Positions 1 through 9,430 are shown, counted from the stretch's first letter. The stretch: 64,000 bases of DNA from WHSW01 sp963767475 (GCA_963767475.1 CAVYEI010000002.1:62001-126000), one strand, 5' to 3'. Program-made: numbers and translations. Notes: generated by a model from the letters alone, not told the origin.

Positions 1-3000
1 CGCCGCCGTCGCCGTCGAGATGCACGTTCGCGGTCTGCTCGCCCTTCTTGACCGTGAACGAGAGCGGCGCGAGGCCACGTGGGCCGAGGACCTGGGCACC
101 GTCGGCCGGACGGTCCGGTGCGGCCAGCAGCGTCTGCCGCATAGCCAGTACTCGGGCCCCTTGGACGTTGGTCTCCCAGAACTTGCTCGGCTTGCAGCCG
201 TCGCCGGCGAACCCGAGGAACGCCTCGAACTCGCCGATCTCGCCCACCGTCTGGCCCCATCTGTAGCCGAACCCCGGCTCGAACACATCCTTGGGTAGGT
301 AGGCGCAGGCAACCGTGCCACGGCTACTCGCCCACGCGAGCCCGCCGACGCAGGGCTCGAATCCGGCGATCGTGAGGCCGCCCAACAGGCAGAACTTCCC
401 TTGGGCATTGGCGTTGAAGCGCCCGGTCCTGGTCGATGCCTCGATCCCGCCGCCGGCATCGATCGCGAACACCAGCGTCTGGATGTGCATCGTCCCGCCG
501 CCGGCCACGTAGTCGGGATAGCTGTAGAGCAGGTAGCCGTTGCCAAGACCGAGGCCGGCCTCCTCCGGCTCGGTCCCGGGGATCACGACCTTGACGTTGC
601 CGCCGACCGCGAACCCGGGGCTGATCAGGCGCCGGCCCGCGAGGGCTCCCAGCGTGTAGTTGCCATCCGCGGCCTTGATCACGTACGGATGCTGCGGGGA
701 GGCGAACGCCGCCAGCAGGCCGCCGTCAACCTCGGTGATCTTCGCCGCCGTGATCCCCGCGCCGCCATCGATGATCACCGGCTGTTGCGCCTGCAGGTTG
801 AACCGGATGTGCTGCAAGAAGACGCCTGGGGCGATCTTTGGCGGCGGGATCGGGACTCCAAATCTGACGTCCGCCCCGGCGCTGTGGAACTGCCCGCCGC
901 AGAACGCCACCCCCTCGCGCGCCGGAGGCGGCGCAAGGTCGATGCCGCCGCCGGTTCCCGACGACGGCAGGAACGTGATCCTCGCGGTCGCCTGCCACCA
1001 CTTGCTGGCGCAGTACGGGTCGGCATTCCCGGCGGCCGAGTACGTGAAGCCCAGGTCCTGCAGCAGCACGGATCCGACGTACGCCTCGGGCACGGAGAGG
1101 AACAGGCGACCGAGCTGGATCCCGGAGTCGTTGTCGGCCTCAACCGTCACCTTGCCGTTCGGGCCCTTGCCGTCCCCGGCCTTGAGCACCGGCGGCAGCT
1201 TCAGCGCCATCGTCAGCTCGGTCAGCCGGCGGTCGCCCTCCTGGGTGAGAGCGATCTGGGTCTGGCCGTCGAGCGTGAAGCCGCCGATGTCGGGCAGGTC
1301 CTTGGCGGCGTCGAACGACCACAGCGCCAAGCCTCGCCGCCCCGAGAGCAGCTCTGTGGTGCCGGGAGTGCCGACGCTGAGGTTGAGCGGCCCGTGCTGA
1401 ACCGTGATCTTCTTCGTCACGGCGGTGGCGTCGTAGGTCAGCGTCGCTCTCGAGGAGGCGACGCGATTGATGCCCGGGAAGATCAGGATCGAGCGTCCGG
1501 GGTCCGGCGTCAGGGTCATCCCGTTCATGTGCACGGGCCCGTAGGAGGCGTAGATGCCGAAGTCCTTGCCCTGCGCGGTGTCCACGCATCCGCCGCCGCC
1601 GAACTCGCAGATGGGAGGCATCGTCTCCAACAGGAAGTTCACGCCCCAGAACCTCCCGTCATCGACCAGGGGCTTCTCGCTGTCGGGGAGGTCGCCCGGG
1701 TGGATGACCTCCTTCATGCAGCCGCGGACGTCGACAATGCCGAAGATCAGCCGCATGCTCGGGTCGCAGTCTCTGACGTTGCTCGTCCTGAACGACGGCG
1801 TCAGGAAGCTTGGCGCTGAGGCCGCGGTCACCTTGTCCGGGCTCAGGGTTTGGAAAGTCTTGCCGCCGAGGGCGAGGACGTTCACCTTCTCCTGGGAGGC
1901 GGCCTTGAGCCCACAGCAGGTGCTCGTGGTCAGCGTGATCGTGGTGGGCCCCGGCCTGTGCAGGTGGATGGCGAGGAACGGCGCCTCGGGCCCGGTGATG
2001 AAGTCGTTGTCCCCGTCGCTGTTGATGTCCCAGCGGAAGGAGCTCCCGAATGACCGCGAGGCGTCGATCAGGATCCGCCCGCGGGTGGTGGACGTCACGG
2101 TGAAGTCCGAGACGGGTGCCGGGGGAATGGGGTTGAAGGTGGCTGCGGCCGACTTCGCCGCGTCGATGCCCAGCGTGCAGGTGGTGCCCGCCGAACTGGC
2201 GCAGTCGCCGCTCCAGCCGTCGAAGCTCGAACCCGAATCGGGGGTCGCGGTCAGGGTAACGACCTCGTTGAAGGGAAAGTCCTCCGTGCAATCGCCCCCG
2301 CAGTTGATCCCCGGCGGGGACGAGGTAACGGTCCCCGTCCCGGTCCCGTCCTTGGTGACGGACACCGTCCGCGGCCCCTCGGTGCACGGCGGCTGATCGA
2401 GCGTGCCCGGCTCCCCGTAGCGGGTCAAGCGCTTGTTGGCACCCTGGTCGATGGTCCAGATCGCGTCGCACGCATCGACCGCGACGTCGAGCGGCTGGTC
2501 GAGCTGGCCGAGGCCGTTGCCGGCGACTCCGGCCTTGCAGTTGGTGGTGCAGATCTCGAAGCCGGTCGGGCCTCCGGGGATCACGTCGAAGCCGAAGGCG
2601 CGCACGAACGGCCCGTTGGAGGCGAACTGGCTGATGCGGTCGCTGATGCCCCAGAACCCGGTCAACTCGGTCACCAGGACGTCGCCGCCCGCCGTCGTCG
2701 CCACCCCCGTGGCGTTGGTCAGCTGACCGGCACCGCTGCCCGCCAGCGCCCCGAGACAGCCGCTGGCGGTGGTGCAGATCTCAAACGCGGAAGCTCCGGT
2801 GTCGACGCCCCAGCCCCAGGCGCGCACGAACATCGAGGCCGTCGGGGCCGCCGGATCGAACTCGCTGATCCGCCCGGTCGCGGTCGCCACGTAGACGTGC
2901 CCGCCGGCGCCGACCGCAATCCCGCCGATCGAGTCGTTCACGTTCACGCCCCCGAGCTGGCCCGCCCCGTCTCCGGCGAGGCCGGCCTGACACGCACTGG

Positions 3001-3721
3001 CGGTGGTGCAGGTCTCAAACGCGGATGCTCCCGTGTCGACGCCCCAGCCCCACGAGCGGGTAAACGCTCCGGCGGTCGTGTACTGGTTCACGCGCATGTT
3101 GGAGCTATCGGTGACGTAGAGGGCCGCGCCCGCCACCGCGACGCTGTTGGGCTGGAACATCTCCCCGGCCGCGGAACCCGAGACGCCCGCCTTGCAGGTA
3201 GCGGTGCACGGTTCGAAGCCCGTGCCGCCGCCGGGGACCACGTCCGCCCCCCAGGCCCCGATGAAGCCACCGGTGGCGGTGAACACACTGATCCGGTGGT
3301 TGCCCTTCTCGACCACGTAGACGTTCCCCGCGGCATCGACATCGATCCCGGTCGGGGTGTTGAGCTGGCCGGCGCCGCCGCCGGCGATCCCGTTCTGACA
3401 GGTGCTCACGGTGGTGCAGGTCTCGAGCGCCGCCGCGCCGGTGTCGACGCCCCAGCCCCAGCCGCGGACGAAGCTACCGTTGGGTTGGAACTCGTTGATC
3501 CGGTTCTGGCCGTTGTCGGGAACGTAGAGGTGCCCGTTGGGGCCGATCGCCACCGACGACGGGAAGCTCAGCTGGCCCGCCGCGTTGCCCGGGGAGCCGA
3601 TCGTGGTCAGCGGCTCGAACGCCGCGGCGCTGGCCGCGAAGGCGAGCGTGGCAGCGAGCGCGCCGATGGCAAGCAGCGCAAGGCGAGCTACCCGGTGGCC
3701 CTCCGTGCCCAGCGGTCGCAT
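1..3721 (-). CDS. Very large secreted NHL-repeat (beta-propeller) protein, partial at left edge
   Basis: One open frame runs from ATG 3721 to the left edge, at least 1,240 residues, with no stop reached. Residues 1-36 form a signal peptide ending in an Ala-rich stretch. Residues about 38-440 carry NHL-type propeller blades with recurring GAGQL and GWGVDTG; most blades contain a loop of type ETCTTxSxC that could form a disulfide. Residues about 450-515 match the bacterial repeat seen in many surface proteins (GTGTVTSSPPGINCGGDC, then FDGWSGDC). A PKD-like stretch (DASRSFGSSFRWDINSDGD) follows at about 525-600. The remaining 640 residues are not recognised. The protein is exported and probably surface-attached; its ligand is unknown. 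The same architecture in smaller form is encoded at 59128-60399. Confidence 0.8.
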   Translation of the reverse strand, partial: MRPLGTEGHRVARLALLAIGALAATLAFAASAAAFEPLTTIGSPGNAAGQLSFPSSVAIGPNGHLYVPDNGQNRINEFQPNGSFVRGWGWGVDTGAAALETCTTVSTCQNGIAGGGAGQLNTPTGIDVDAAGNVYVVEKGNHRISVFTATGGFIGAWGADVVPGGGTGFEPCTATCKAGVSGSAAGEMFQPNSVAVAGAALYVTDSSNMRVNQYTTAGAFTRSWGWGVDTGASAFETCTTASACQAGLAGDGAGQLGGVNVNDSIGGIAVGAGGHVYVATATGRISEFDPAAPTASMFVRAWGWGVDTGASAFEICTTASGCLGALAGSGAGQLTNATGVATTAGGDVLVTELTGFWGISDRISQFASNGPFVRAFGFDVIPGGPTGFEICTTNCKAGVAGNGLGQLDQPLDVAVDACDAIWTIDQGANKRLTRYGEPGTLDQPPCTEGPRTVSVTKDGTGTGTVTSSPPGINCGGDCTEDFPFNEVVTLTATPDSGSSFDGWSGDCASSAGTTCTLGIDAAKSAAATFNPIPPAPVSDFTVTSTTRGRILIDASRSFGSSFRWDINSDGDNDFITGPEAPFLAIHLHRPGPTTITLTTSTCCGLKAASQEKVNVLALGGKTFQTLSPDKVTAASAPSFLTPSFRTSNVRDCDPSMRLIFGIVDVRGCMKEVIHPGDLPDSEKPLVDDGRFWGVNFLLETMPPICEFGGGGCVDTAQGKDFGIYASYGPVHMNGMTLTPDPGRSILIFPGINRVASSRATLTYDATAVTKKITVQHGPLNLSVGTPGTTELLSGRRGLALWSFDAAKDLPDIGGFTLDGQTQIALTQEGDRRLTELTMALKLPPVLKAGDGKGPNGKVTVEADNDSGIQLGRLFLSVPEAYVGSVLLQDLGFTYSAAGNADPYCASKWWQATARITFLPSSGTGGGIDLAPPPAREGVAFCGGQFHSAGADVRFGVPIPPPKIAPGVFLQHIRFNLQAQQPVIIDGGAGITAAKITEVDGGLLAAFASPQHPYVIKAADGNYTLGALAGRRLISPGFAVGGNVKVVIPGTEPEEAGLGLGNGYLLYSYPDYVAGGGTMHIQTLVFAIDAGGGIEASTRTGRFNANAQGKFCLLGGLTIAGFEPCVGGLAWASSRGTVACAYLPKDVFEPGFGYRWGQTVGEIGEFEAFLGFAGDGCKPSKFWETNVQGARVLAMRQTLLAAPDRPADGAQVLGPRGLAPLSFTVKKGEQTANVHLDGDGG

Positions 3722-3776
3722 CGCCGGCCGACCCTCTCACATCGCCCTGGCGGACACAAGTCGGGGGGTGCGTTCG

Positions 3777-5315
3777 CTACGAAACGGCCTCCGGGTGCTC
3801 AGCGTCGGTGACGCGGCCGCCGGGCAGCGCGATCAGCGAGACGACGAACGCGATCAGCATCGCGACCGCCATCCCGTAGAACACCGTGCGGCTGGCGAAG
3901 GCGAAGTCGACCTGCACCTGCTCGAAGATCTTGTGGGCGGACTCGCCGGTCGCCTGCGGGGCGCCCGAGCCGCCGTTGGAGAGCGAGTCGGCGATCTGGT
4001 CGGCCGTGCCCTTCGGGATCCCGAGCGGGGCAAGCGAGTCCTCCAGGCGCGACTTGTTCTCGAGGATCAGGATCGTCCCCAGCAGCGCCAGGCCGACGCT
4101 GGCGCCGAAGTTGCGCACCGTCTGGGTGATCCCGGTGACCTCCCCGTAGCTGGTCTTGGCGGCGCGGTTGACCGCGTCGGTGCTCGCGGGGCCGAGCACG
4201 AGCCCGGTGCCCGCCCCCGCCAGCGCGACCCAGTACCACTGGTCGCTGAAGTCGAGGTCGGTGAGCTGGCGCGCCCAGAGGAAGTAGCCGACCGCGGCGA
4301 CGAAACAGCCGGCGACCACCGCCGGCCGTGCCCCGCGCTGGTCGAGGATCCGGCCGCCGAACTGCGAGGCCGTGGCGAAGCCGGCGAAGAACGTGAGCAG
4401 ATAGAGGCCGGCGTTCGACGCGTCGTAGTCGAGCGAGATCTGCGCGTACTCGCTCGCGAACAGGAACATCGGCACGAAGGCGATCGAGAGCAAAAAGAGG
4501 ACCGCGTTGTCGACCGCGAAGGCGCGATTGGCGAAGATCCGCAGCTGGATCAGCGGCTGGGGCGTGCCGAGCTCGACCTTCACGAACACCGCAAGGAAGA
4601 TCAGCCCGGCGGCGATCGTCCCCCAGGTGGCCGGGTCGCCCCAGCCCCAGGTGCTCGACTGCTGCAGGCCGAGCACCGCGAGCCCCATCCCCAGCGCGAC
4701 GAGCACTGCGCCGCGGTAGTCGAGCGGTGCCGGGTGCCGGGTGTCGTCGGGCTTCGCGCGCAGGGTCAGCACGATCGCGATGATCGCCACCGGGACGTTG
4801 ACCCAGAAGATCGCCCGCCAATCGATCTCGGTCAGATAGCCGCCTGCGAGCGGGCCGAGTGCGGTCAGCCCGCCCGTGATCGCAAAGAAGATCGCCAGCG
4901 CCTTGCCGCGCTCGCCGACCGGATAGGCGGCGACGACGATCGCCAGCGCGGCCGGGAACATGATCGCCGCGCCGGCGCCCTGGATCACGCGGAAGACGAT
5001 GATCCAGGCCTCCGCCGCCGAGCCGGTCGGCGTCAGCCCGCACATCGCCGAGGCGCCGGCGAAAACGACAACGCCGATCAGCACCATCCTGCGGTGTCCG
5101 GCGATGTCCGCGATCCGCCCGCCGAGCGCGAACAGCGCCGAGAGCGAGAGCAGGTAGCCGTTGACCACCCACTGCACCCCCGTCGCCGAGAGCCCGAGGT
5201 CCTTCTGCAGCTCGGGCACGGCGATCGAGACGATCGTCTGGTCGATGAACGTCATCGCGACCGCGAACACCATCGCGGCGAGGATCAGCCGCTTGTTCGA
5301 ACCCGGCTCGCTCAT
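3777..5315 (-). CDS. MFS transporter, DHA2 (14-TM) drug efflux family
   Basis: The 512-residue protein has the length and pattern of 14-helix proton-driven multidrug exporters. TM1 carries the family motif FIDQTIVSIAVPEL (about residues 22-35), the loop between TM2 and TM3 has motif A as GGRIADIAGHRR, and the TM5 region has motif C as ALGPLAGG. I chose ATG 5315 over an in-frame start 24 codons upstream because the upstream part is basic, unrelated to the family, and overlaps the preceding gene. The start lies 7 bp after the stop of the SDR gene, so the two are probably co-transcribed. Substrate unknown. A second DHA2 pump is encoded at 24561-26036. Confidence 0.92.
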   Translation of the reverse strand: MSEPGSNKRLILAAMVFAVAMTFIDQTIVSIAVPELQKDLGLSATGVQWVVNGYLLSLSALFALGGRIADIAGHRRMVLIGVVVFAGASAMCGLTPTGSAAEAWIIVFRVIQGAGAAIMFPAALAIVVAAYPVGERGKALAIFFAITGGLTALGPLAGGYLTEIDWRAIFWVNVPVAIIAIVLTLRAKPDDTRHPAPLDYRGAVLVALGMGLAVLGLQQSSTWGWGDPATWGTIAAGLIFLAVFVKVELGTPQPLIQLRIFANRAFAVDNAVLFLLSIAFVPMFLFASEYAQISLDYDASNAGLYLLTFFAGFATASQFGGRILDQRGARPAVVAGCFVAAVGYFLWARQLTDLDFSDQWYWVALAGAGTGLVLGPASTDAVNRAAKTSYGEVTGITQTVRNFGASVGLALLGTILILENKSRLEDSLAPLGIPKGTADQIADSLSNGGSGAPQATGESAHKIFEQVQVDFAFASRTVFYGMAVAMLIAFVVSLIALPGGRVTDAEHPEAVS

Positions 5316-5322
5316 CCCCCGC

Positions 5323-6183
5323 TCAGGTTGATGGTCCCTTCGGACGCCGCTCCTCGGCCGGCGGCTCGCCGCTCGAGCCATAGACACCGGGCGGCCAGGC
5401 GCCGAACCAGTTGTCGCGGGCGCCGTCCATGGTGATCGTCGTCCCGGAGAAGAAGTCGCCCGCCGGCGAGGCGAGGTAGGCGACCAGCCAGGCCCACTCC
5501 TCCTCGGTTCCCAGCCGCTGCAGCGGCACCGTCGAGGGGACCGCCGCGACGACCTCCGGCGGGTACTTGGTCCGCAGCGTCTCGGTGTCGAACTGGCCGG
5601 CCGCGATCGCGCAGGTGCGGATCCCGAACCGCGCCCATTCGATCGACAGGGTTCGCATCATGTTCTCAACCGCTGCCCGCGCGGCGCCGGAGTGAACCAT
5701 GCCCGGCATCCCGTGGTGTGGCGAGAGCGTGACGCTGATCACCTTGCCCTCCTCCTGGGGGATGAAGGCCTTGGTCGCCGCCGCGTGGGTCATCAGCCAG
5801 GTGCCGATCACGTTGAGCTCGATCACCGTCCGAAAGCCCTTCGGCGAGATCGCCTCCGCCGGGCTGAGGAACTGGCCGCCGGCGTTGTTGACGAGCACGT
5901 CGAGGCGCCCGTGGCGCTCGATCACACCGTCGAAGAGCGCCTCGACCGCCTGCTCGTCGCGGATGTCCATCGCCTCGGCCTCGGCGCTGCCGGCGAGCGG
6001 CTCGGCGTCGGCGACCAGCGCCTCCAGCGGTTCGGGGCGGCGGCCACAACCGACCACGGTCGCGCCCAGGCGGGCGAGCTCGAGCGCCGTCTCGCGGCCG
6101 AGCCCGGTGCCCGCGCCTGAGACCACGCAGACCCGATCGCTGAGCAGTCCGGGCGCAAAGATTCGCGAGCTCTGCGGCGCCAT
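5323..6183 (-). CDS. Short-chain dehydrogenase/reductase, PECR-like subgroup
   Basis: A 286-residue Rossmann enzyme with cofactor motif SGAGTGLG (residues 22-29), Asp of the DIRD-like turn, and NNAG at about 98-101. The usual catalytic Tyr-x-x-x-Lys is missing at its expected place; the sequence there is VHSGAARAAVENM. Peroxisomal trans-2-enoyl-CoA reductase relatives have a similar HSGAAR segment, so a 2-enoyl-CoA or related acyl substrate is plausible, but this is inference. The C-terminal 25 residues are a charged tail. The gene heads a probable two-gene unit with the efflux pump and is divergent from the hydrolase at 6220 across a 36-bp gap. Confidence 0.88.
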   Translation of the reverse strand: MAPQSSRIFAPGLLSDRVCVVSGAGTGLGRETALELARLGATVVGCGRRPEPLEALVADAEPLAGSAEAEAMDIRDEQAVEALFDGVIERHGRLDVLVNNAGGQFLSPAEAISPKGFRTVIELNVIGTWLMTHAAATKAFIPQEEGKVISVTLSPHHGMPGMVHSGAARAAVENMMRTLSIEWARFGIRTCAIAAGQFDTETLRTKYPPEVVAAVPSTVPLQRLGTEEEWAWLVAYLASPAGDFFSGTTITMDGARDNWFGAWPPGVYGSSGEPPAEERRPKGPST

Positions 6184-6204
6184 GGCGCACGCAGGCTATA
6201 CGGC

Positions 6205-6210
6205 TACAGT
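6205..6210 (+). promoter_or_regulatory. -10 box TACAGT for the hydrolase gene at 6220
   Basis: TANNNT hexamer ending 9 nt before the ATG; no Shine-Dalgarno is present, so a leaderless or near-leaderless transcript is likely. On the opposite strand TATAGC (6200 to 6195) may serve the SDR gene. Confidence 0.5.
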
Positions 6211-6219
6211 GGCGGCGCG

Positions 6220-7125
6220 ATGAAGGTGAGGGCCGACACCAAGCCGCTCGGCGGGCCGCTGGCGGGTGGCCGCGAAGGCGCCACCGTGGTGGTCGAGCCG
6301 ATCCTCACCGGGACGATGGTCTGCCCGCGAGCGTTCCTCGAGACCGCCGGCCGCTTCCCAACCCTGAGCATGCTCGGGATCGGCACCCCGAAGTCGAAGT
6401 GGCTGACGATTCCGATCCCCGCATACCTCGTGCACCACCCCTCGGCCGGGCCGTTCTTGGTCGACACCGGCCTGCACGCCTCGGTTGCCTCGAAGCCGGC
6501 CGAGAACCTCGGCCGCACGATCGCTCGCTACTCCCGGCCCGAGATCGAATCCGGCCAGGACCTGCCGGCGCAGCTGCGCGCTCGCGGCGTCGATCCGAAG
6601 GCGATCAAGCTCGTGGTCATGACCCACCTGCATTTCGACCACTCGTCCGGGATGTCGGAGTTCGGCGGCGCCACCTTCGTGATCAGCGAGGACGAATGGA
6701 CCGCTGCCTCCACCGACTCGCGCCCGTTCCTGCGCGGCTATCGCCCCAGCCACTACGACTACGCCTTCGACTACCGCACGGTCAGCTACGGCTCCGACCA
6801 GGTGAGCTCATACGCGACCTTCGGCCGCACCTTCGACCTGTTCGGCGACGGCAGCGTGCGGCTCGCCTCGACCCCGGGGCACAGCGCCGGGCACCAGTCG
6901 TTGATCTGCCGCCTGCGCGACCGCGACCTGGTGATCGCCGGCGATGCGATCTACACGATCGGCCAGCTCGAGGATGCCCCCGAGCCGCCACGCCCGCTCG
7001 ACCGCCACAACTGGCGCCGGTCGATGCGCGAGCTGCAGCACTTCGCCCGTACCTACCCGCAGGCCGTGATCCTCCCGGGCCACGACCCCGAGCACTGGAA
7101 GACGATCGAGAAGCGCTACGAGTGA
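6220..7125 (+). CDS. Metallo-beta-lactamase-fold hydrolase (lactonase-like)
   Basis: The 301-residue protein has the di-metal signature H136-x-H138-x-D140-H141 in THLHFDH, then TPGHSAGH (third metal His), AGDAIYT (bridging Asp) and a terminal PGHDPEHW. The order and spacing match the N-acyl-homoserine-lactonase-like branch of the superfamily, but the substrate cannot be fixed from sequence and quorum quenching should not be assumed. It has no signal peptide, so it is cytoplasmic. Its 3' end overlaps the convergent acyltransferase gene by 10 bp. Confidence 0.88.
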   Translation: MKVRADTKPLGGPLAGGREGATVVVEPILTGTMVCPRAFLETAGRFPTLSMLGIGTPKSKWLTIPIPAYLVHHPSAGPFLVDTGLHASVASKPAENLGRTIARYSRPEIESGQDLPAQLRARGVDPKAIKLVVMTHLHFDHSSGMSEFGGATFVISEDEWTAASTDSRPFLRGYRPSHYDYAFDYRTVSYGSDQVSSYATFGRTFDLFGDGSVRLASTPGHSAGHQSLICRLRDRDLVIAGDAIYTIGQLEDAPEPPRPLDRHNWRRSMRELQHFARTYPQAVILPGHDPEHWKTIEKRYE

Positions 7126-7892
7126 GCTTCTGAGCGGGGTGCCGCGGCGGCGGCCGCGCCCTCGCGCATCGACTTGATCACGCTCACGCGGCCGTTCTCC
7201 TCCAGCGCCGAGTACATCGCCTTCACCTGATCGAAGACCTGCTGCGACGCGGCGAGCTGCTGCTCGCGGGTCGCCTGTTCGACGCGGGGGAAGGTGATCG
7301 GCTCGCCGTACTGGACCGTGACCTTGGGGAAGCTGAGGCGCTTCCAGGCGCGCACGTTCTTGGAGCCATGGATCGCCATCGGAACCACCGGGGCGCCCGA
7401 CTCGAGCGCCAGCCGGCCGACGCCCGGCTTCGCCTCGCCGAGCTGACCGGTGCGCGAGCGACCACCCTCGGCATAGATCAGCACGCAGCCGCCGCGAGCG
7501 AGGATCGCGTTGGCGGTGATGAAGGTCTCCTCGTCGTGGTGACCCCTGCGGACGGGGAACACGCCGCCGTACTTGTAGATGTAGTCGAGCACCCGGTTCC
7601 TGCCGAACAGCTGTGACTTGGCCATGAACCTGATCCGCCGCCGGGTGTGGACGCCGGCAAAGAAGTGGTCCATGTTCGAAAAATGGTTCGGCGCCAGGAT
7701 CACGGGGCCGGCGGGCACATTGGGCACCGAGATCGCGCGGGTGCGGTAGACGAAGATCGCGACCCAGGTCATGATCAGCCGCACCCCCTCGTAGACCCAG
7801 GTCGGGTCGTGCGTTCGCGACCACTCGTGCACGGGCTGGAACAGTTCCGCCGGACGCGGGTCCTTGTAGCGCTGGGGCTTGAGCTCTGCCAT
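7116..7892 (-). CDS. PlsC-type 1-acylglycerol-3-phosphate acyltransferase
   Basis: A 258-residue membrane-associated acyltransferase. The catalytic H-x4-D motif is NHFSNMD (H70, D75), and the substrate-binding motif is EGGRSRTG (142-149), followed by PVVPMAIHG. A hydrophobic segment at about residues 37-52 could anchor it. The family transfers an acyl chain to lysophosphatidic acid, giving phosphatidic acid. It lies 53 bp downstream of the glycerol kinase gene on the same strand, so glycerol phosphorylation and acylation may share an operon. The C-terminus is Ala-rich and variable. Confidence 0.9.
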   Translation of the reverse strand: MAELKPQRYKDPRPAELFQPVHEWSRTHDPTWVYEGVRLIMTWVAIFVYRTRAISVPNVPAGPVILAPNHFSNMDHFFAGVHTRRRIRFMAKSQLFGRNRVLDYIYKYGGVFPVRRGHHDEETFITANAILARGGCVLIYAEGGRSRTGQLGEAKPGVGRLALESGAPVVPMAIHGSKNVRAWKRLSFPKVTVQYGEPITFPRVEQATREQQLAASQQVFDQVKAMYSALEENGRVSVIKSMREGAAAAAAPRSEAHS

Positions 7893-7945
7893 TCGGTCGC
7901 CGGGCGCACCCCGGCAGCGCCACTAACCCCCGCGTCGCGATTCGG

Positions 7946-9403
7946 TTACTGGCCCGGCTCGGCCCAGCCCCGGGCCCGGTTGACCGCCTCCGACCAGCGC
8001 CCGAGCAGCCGTTCACGCTCCCCCGCCGGCATCGCCGGCTCGTGGCGCGCCGCCTCCCCCCACATCGCCCCGACCTGCTCGGCGGTCCACTTGCCCGCGC
8101 CGATCCCGGCGAGGTAGGCGGCGCCGAGAGCCGTCGTCTCGGCGATCTCGGGGACGATCACCGGCGCCCCGAGGACGTCTGCCTGGAACTGCATCAGCCA
8201 GCGGTTGGCGACCGCGCCGCCGTCGGCGCGCAGCTCAGAGAGGCGCTCGCCGGCGACCCGCTCCTGCGCCCGGACGGCATCGACCGTTTGGTAGGCGATC
8301 CCCTCGAGCGCCGCCCGCGCCAGGTGGGCGCGGGTCGTGCCCCTGGTCAGGCCGACGATCGTCCCGCGGGCGTAGGGGTCCCAATGCGGCGAGCCGAGCC
8401 CGGTGAGCGCGGGGACGAAGTAGACGTCGTCGTTGGAATCGAGCGAGGCCGCCATGCCCTCGGTCTCGGCCGCCTCGGCGACGAGGCCGAGTCCGTCGCG
8501 CAGCCATTGGACCGCGGCGCCGGTGACGAACACCGCGGCCTCGAGCGCGTAGGTGACTTTGTCGTCGACCCCCCAGGCGACCGTGGTCAGCAGTCCCTCA
8601 CTCGGCGGCGGCATCTGCTCACCCGCGTTGAGGAGGACGAAGCTGCCCGTGCCGTAGGTGTTCTTCGCCATCCCCGGCCGGATGCACGCCTGGCCGAAGA
8701 GCGCCGCCTGCTGATCGCCGGCGATCCCGGCGACCGGGATCTCGCCGCCGAACTCCGAGGTGGTGCCAAAGATCCCGGCCGAGGGCAGCGGCTCGGGCAG
8801 ACGTTCCGGGTCGACGCCGAGCAGATCGCAGAGCTCGCCGTCCCAGCTCAGCTTGCCGATGTCGAACAGCATCGTCCGCGAGGCGTTGCTGACGTCGGTC
8901 GCATGCCGGCCGGTGAGCTTGAACACGAGCCAGGAGTCGATCGTGCCGAAGACGGCGTCGCGGGCGGCCTCGACGTTTGCCAGCAGCCATTCGATCTTGG
9001 TCGCCGAGAAGTAGGGGTCGAGGACGAGGCCGGTGCGCTCGCGAACCAGCTGCTCATGGCCGGCGGCGCGGAGCTCGTCACAGCGCGCCGCGGTCCGCCG
9101 GTCCTGCCAGACGAGCGCGTTGTGGACCGGCTCGCCGGTGCGCGGATCCCAGGCGACCACCGTCTCGCGCTGGTTGGTGATCCCGATCGCGTCGAGGCTC
9201 GCCGGATCGGCCTTCGCATCGGCGATCGCGTGCGAGGCGACCCGCTTGGTCACCTCCCAGATCTCGTTGGCGTCGTGTTCGACCCAGCCCGGCCGGGGGA
9301 AATGCTGGCGAAACTCGCTGTAAGCGCGGCCGCGGATCTTGCCCTCACCATCGAAGACGAGGCAGGTGGTCCCGGTGGTGCCCTGGTCGATCGCGAGGAT
9401 CAT
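7946..9403 (-). CDS. glpK: Glycerol kinase
   Basis: The 485-residue FGGY-family kinase converts glycerol and ATP to glycerol 3-phosphate. Diagnostic segments are DQGTTGTT at residues 6-13, ITNQRET near 73, WQDRR near 103, the actin-fold core GDQQAALFGQ, and NTYGTGSFVL. Length fits the family (about 495-505) with a slightly short C-terminus. A TAGGCT box lies 8 nt before the ATG. The upstream gene ends 27 bp away on the same strand. No transporter GlpF or dehydrogenase GlpD is seen nearby. Confidence 0.96.
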   Translation of the reverse strand: MILAIDQGTTGTTCLVFDGEGKIRGRAYSEFRQHFPRPGWVEHDANEIWEVTKRVASHAIADAKADPASLDAIGITNQRETVVAWDPRTGEPVHNALVWQDRRTAARCDELRAAGHEQLVRERTGLVLDPYFSATKIEWLLANVEAARDAVFGTIDSWLVFKLTGRHATDVSNASRTMLFDIGKLSWDGELCDLLGVDPERLPEPLPSAGIFGTTSEFGGEIPVAGIAGDQQAALFGQACIRPGMAKNTYGTGSFVLLNAGEQMPPPSEGLLTTVAWGVDDKVTYALEAAVFVTGAAVQWLRDGLGLVAEAAETEGMAASLDSNDDVYFVPALTGLGSPHWDPYARGTIVGLTRGTTRAHLARAALEGIAYQTVDAVRAQERVAGERLSELRADGGAVANRWLMQFQADVLGAPVIVPEIAETTALGAAYLAGIGAGKWTAEQVGAMWGEAARHEPAMPAGERERLLGRWSEAVNRARGWAEPGQ

Positions 9404-9411
9404 GGCCGGCG

Positions 9412-9417
9412 AGCCTA
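9412..9417 (-). promoter_or_regulatory. glpK: -10 box TAGGCT for glpK
   Basis: TANNNT hexamer on the minus strand ending 8 nt before ATG 9403. It suggests glpK can be transcribed independently of the acidic exported protein gene upstream, giving a leaderless message. Confidence 0.45.
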
Positions 9418-9430
9418 TCCCCGGAGGGGA

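Noticed and set aside
401..1819. A 472-codon plus-strand open frame inside the left-edge NHL gene
   Set aside because: Low-complexity Arg/Asp/Gly composition and antisense position; the minus frame gives a signal peptide, NHL blades and known repeats.
6220..7125. Calling the MBL-fold protein a quorum-quenching lactonase
   Set aside because: The motif HxHxDH is shared by many hydrolases of the superfamily; nothing here fixes the substrate.
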